A DNA stretch of 64,000 bases from Angiostrongylus vasorum. Lineage: Eukaryota; Nematoda; Chromadorea; Rhabditida; Metastrongylidae. The position numbers and the translations under genes are program-made. The notes beneath the pieces were generated by a model that had not been told where the DNA came from, made no database searches, and saw nothing but the letters and a program-made list of their open reading frames with translations. The stretch's first letter is position 1. The number at the start of each line of letters is the position of its first letter. Positions 62,430 to 64,000 of the stretch are shown here, piece by piece. Location of the stretch: NCBI GenBank assembly GCA_018806985.1, contig JADANN010000414.1:868001-932000 (forward strand), given 5' to 3'.

Positions 62430-64000
62430 TCCTATCCATTGTTCTGAATGCTTTTCGAAACTTTTCTTGCTCACATGGGTGACCCTCGTCCAGTGTTCTG
62501 TCAATCCTGTATGGGATAACTCTAGTGAGAAGTTAGTAGATCACACAGCAAGCAGATTGGGCGATAGTTGCCGACGTAATACAGATAACGTTTGTTGAAT
62601 CACAAAACAGAGTTGCTGGACTTGCGTTGAATAGGAACCGTGCATACTAACGGATAGCATATGAACAGTGGAGCCAATGTGTTGTTGAGAACTGGGGGAG
62701 TTCTGCAGGTGTTCAGGTCTCATCTTCAGATAGACCGGGCCAAGTGTTTTTCGACTGTTTCGACCGATGAAATAACACGTCGGATTTTGGAAGAGAGAAT
62801 GGGTGGAACGGTAAACTCGTCATCCTTAATTTCACATGAGTGCAGGAGAACGTAGCTTCTAAAGAGATCAGAATAATAGTCGTAAACAATTGCTTTCCTG
62901 GAAGCTGTAACTGTTTCGTCTGGGTCTCGGAGTGCAATCGTCTTGGTCTTGTAATGGGGAAGCTTCTGTAGGCTTAACGAATGCTTTTCCCAGCCTGTGA
63001 AGCTTCGACAATAACTGCTAGTCTTCTTTCTTAAGATCTTCTTCTAACGCTTGGCTGCATTATTCTGCAAGTTCGGACGTTAGTTCGCGGTAGCCTACAG
63101 CTTGTGCGATTCCACGCTGGCGTATCAGCTCGAGTGTTTCTGGAGACAGACGTCTCTTGCTTACTTTCGAACTCTCAGTTTCATAGCGCTAACGTGAAGA
63201 TGTTGAATGAGCCGATCCTATTCTTCGTCGATGTCATCGACAACGGCATCTTCCCGTTAGCTGACTAATGAATTGAATAAATCCCAGTTTATTGTGGTTT
63301 TAGCACTTCGTTTTTTGAATGTAGATGCTTTTTCTCCTTTCCGCGAAAAACGGGAACCTTGAACAGAGGAGGGAAATAGGTTACGTAAAGCCATCGATCA
63401 ACTGAGATATGCTCTATTTCCTTGTAGTACTTTCTTGTAGTAATTCCCACGACCGACTTTCTATTAACCACAGGATTGACCGAACAATTCTTTATATTCT
63501 TGTTGAGCAAACACGAGGTGTTATTTTATCTCTTTATTTATGAGCAAGCTGAGGCTTCGGTGGATCTGGCTTCGTCAGAGCCTGCAACGTCAAGTTGAGT
63601 GGCCTAAAGTGTTGAGCTGGGCAGATTGCGGTCAACCTGACCTTTCGAAGCTTTAACGAAGGCGAAATCCGCGGAAACGTCAGCATGCTCGTAAATAAAG
63701 AATTAAAATAACACCTTGCGCTTGCTCAACAAGAATGTGATGAATAGTACTGGAAGACTTCCATGTCTAGCAGAGAGTTACCATGATTGGTGTTTTTCCT
63801 CATGATAATGCCAGAGAGCGCTCACCCTTTTCATCCATTCTGATCCGCTGTGAGGCCCCAATGTGACGTTCTTCAAACTTTTTTCTGGGTCCAACCATAG
63901 CGTAAAATTCTTCAATGATCATTGCGATATTCATTTTCGAGTTATCACATCCTGTATTCTTTTTTTCGTCATGATAGTTGGTTGTTGATAATCTGACGTT
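62430..64000 (-). pseudogene. RTE-1 LINE, split by a PLE-A insertion and cut by the window end
   Basis: RT start and linker lie at 62430..63320 (on plus CAGCAAGCAGATTGGGCGAT, GCTCGAGTGTTTCTGGAGAC). The endonuclease/5' part continues at 63752..64000 (GCTCACCCTTTTCATCC, GTGAGGCCCCAATGTGACG). The sequence is continuous with other copies across the insertion. Frames are broken. Confidence 0.75.
63432..63744. mobile_element. PLE-A copy nested in RTE-1
   Basis: Left flank TAATTCCCACGACCGACTTT, left arm CTTGTTGAGCAAACACGAGG, right arm CCTTGCGCTTGCTCAACAAG. TAGTACT at 63425..63431 and 63745..63751 is a 7-bp target duplication. The left motif keeps CUGACGA but has GAAG. The right motif keeps GAAACGUC but has lost the first core box. 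Confidence 0.65.

Noticed and set aside
1..64000. Bacterial or viral origin, operons, CRISPR or prophage
   Set aside because: No long intact open frames, no ribosome-binding-site spacing and no direct-repeat arrays with spacers. Introns, LINEs and SINEs show a eukaryotic nuclear genome.

Overview
This is nuclear DNA of a parasitic nematode, most likely a hookworm or close strongylid. The composition is AT-rich and non-coding DNA dominates. Introns end in nematode-type TTTNCAG acceptors. Two RTE-type LINE lineages of the kind I know from Ancylostoma and Necator recur throughout, and short interspersed repeats carry Pol III box-like heads. There are no prokaryotic genes, rRNAs, CRISPR arrays or convincing free-standing tRNAs. 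The species call is inference.

The best-supported gene is on the minus strand at 47054..27631. It is a 10-exon major facilitator superfamily transporter of the SLC17 (sodium-phosphate / vesicular anion) type. All splice phases fit, and it predicts 482 residues once three single-base excesses in A/T runs of five are set aside. About 1.45 kb of coding sequence is spread over 19.4 kb, because the introns are filled with LINE, SINE, foldback and Penelope-like sequences. A splice acceptor six bases before the ATG suggests spliced-leader trans-splicing. The last two exons of a decayed paralogue lie at 62239..61360, also on minus.

On the plus strand, 20058..23631 holds at least six exons of a gene I do not recognise, possibly with a further 5' exon at 17970..18440. 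A small three-exon candidate lies at 8874..9306.

The rest is repeats. RTE-1 fragments lie at 5.4-7.3, 14.3-17.6, 36.1-39.2, 42.7-43.4, 51.6-52.0, 53.9-55.9 and 62.4-64 kb. RTE-2 lies at 3.6-5.0 and 43.9-44.4 kb. SINE-A has about 17 copies and SINE-B about 8. A large foldback element sits at 40.8-42.3 kb. Two families of inverted-arm elements (called PLE-A and PLE-B here) carry a 28-nt motif in their arms that matches the hammerhead ribozyme core, with a compensatory stem II change between the families. This fits the terminal repeats of Penelope-like retroelements. A block at 48.5-50.7 kb is duplicated at 55.9-57.3 kb with a shared SINE insertion. With the decayed paralogue, it suggests that the transporter locus was tandemly duplicated and then eroded by transposons.
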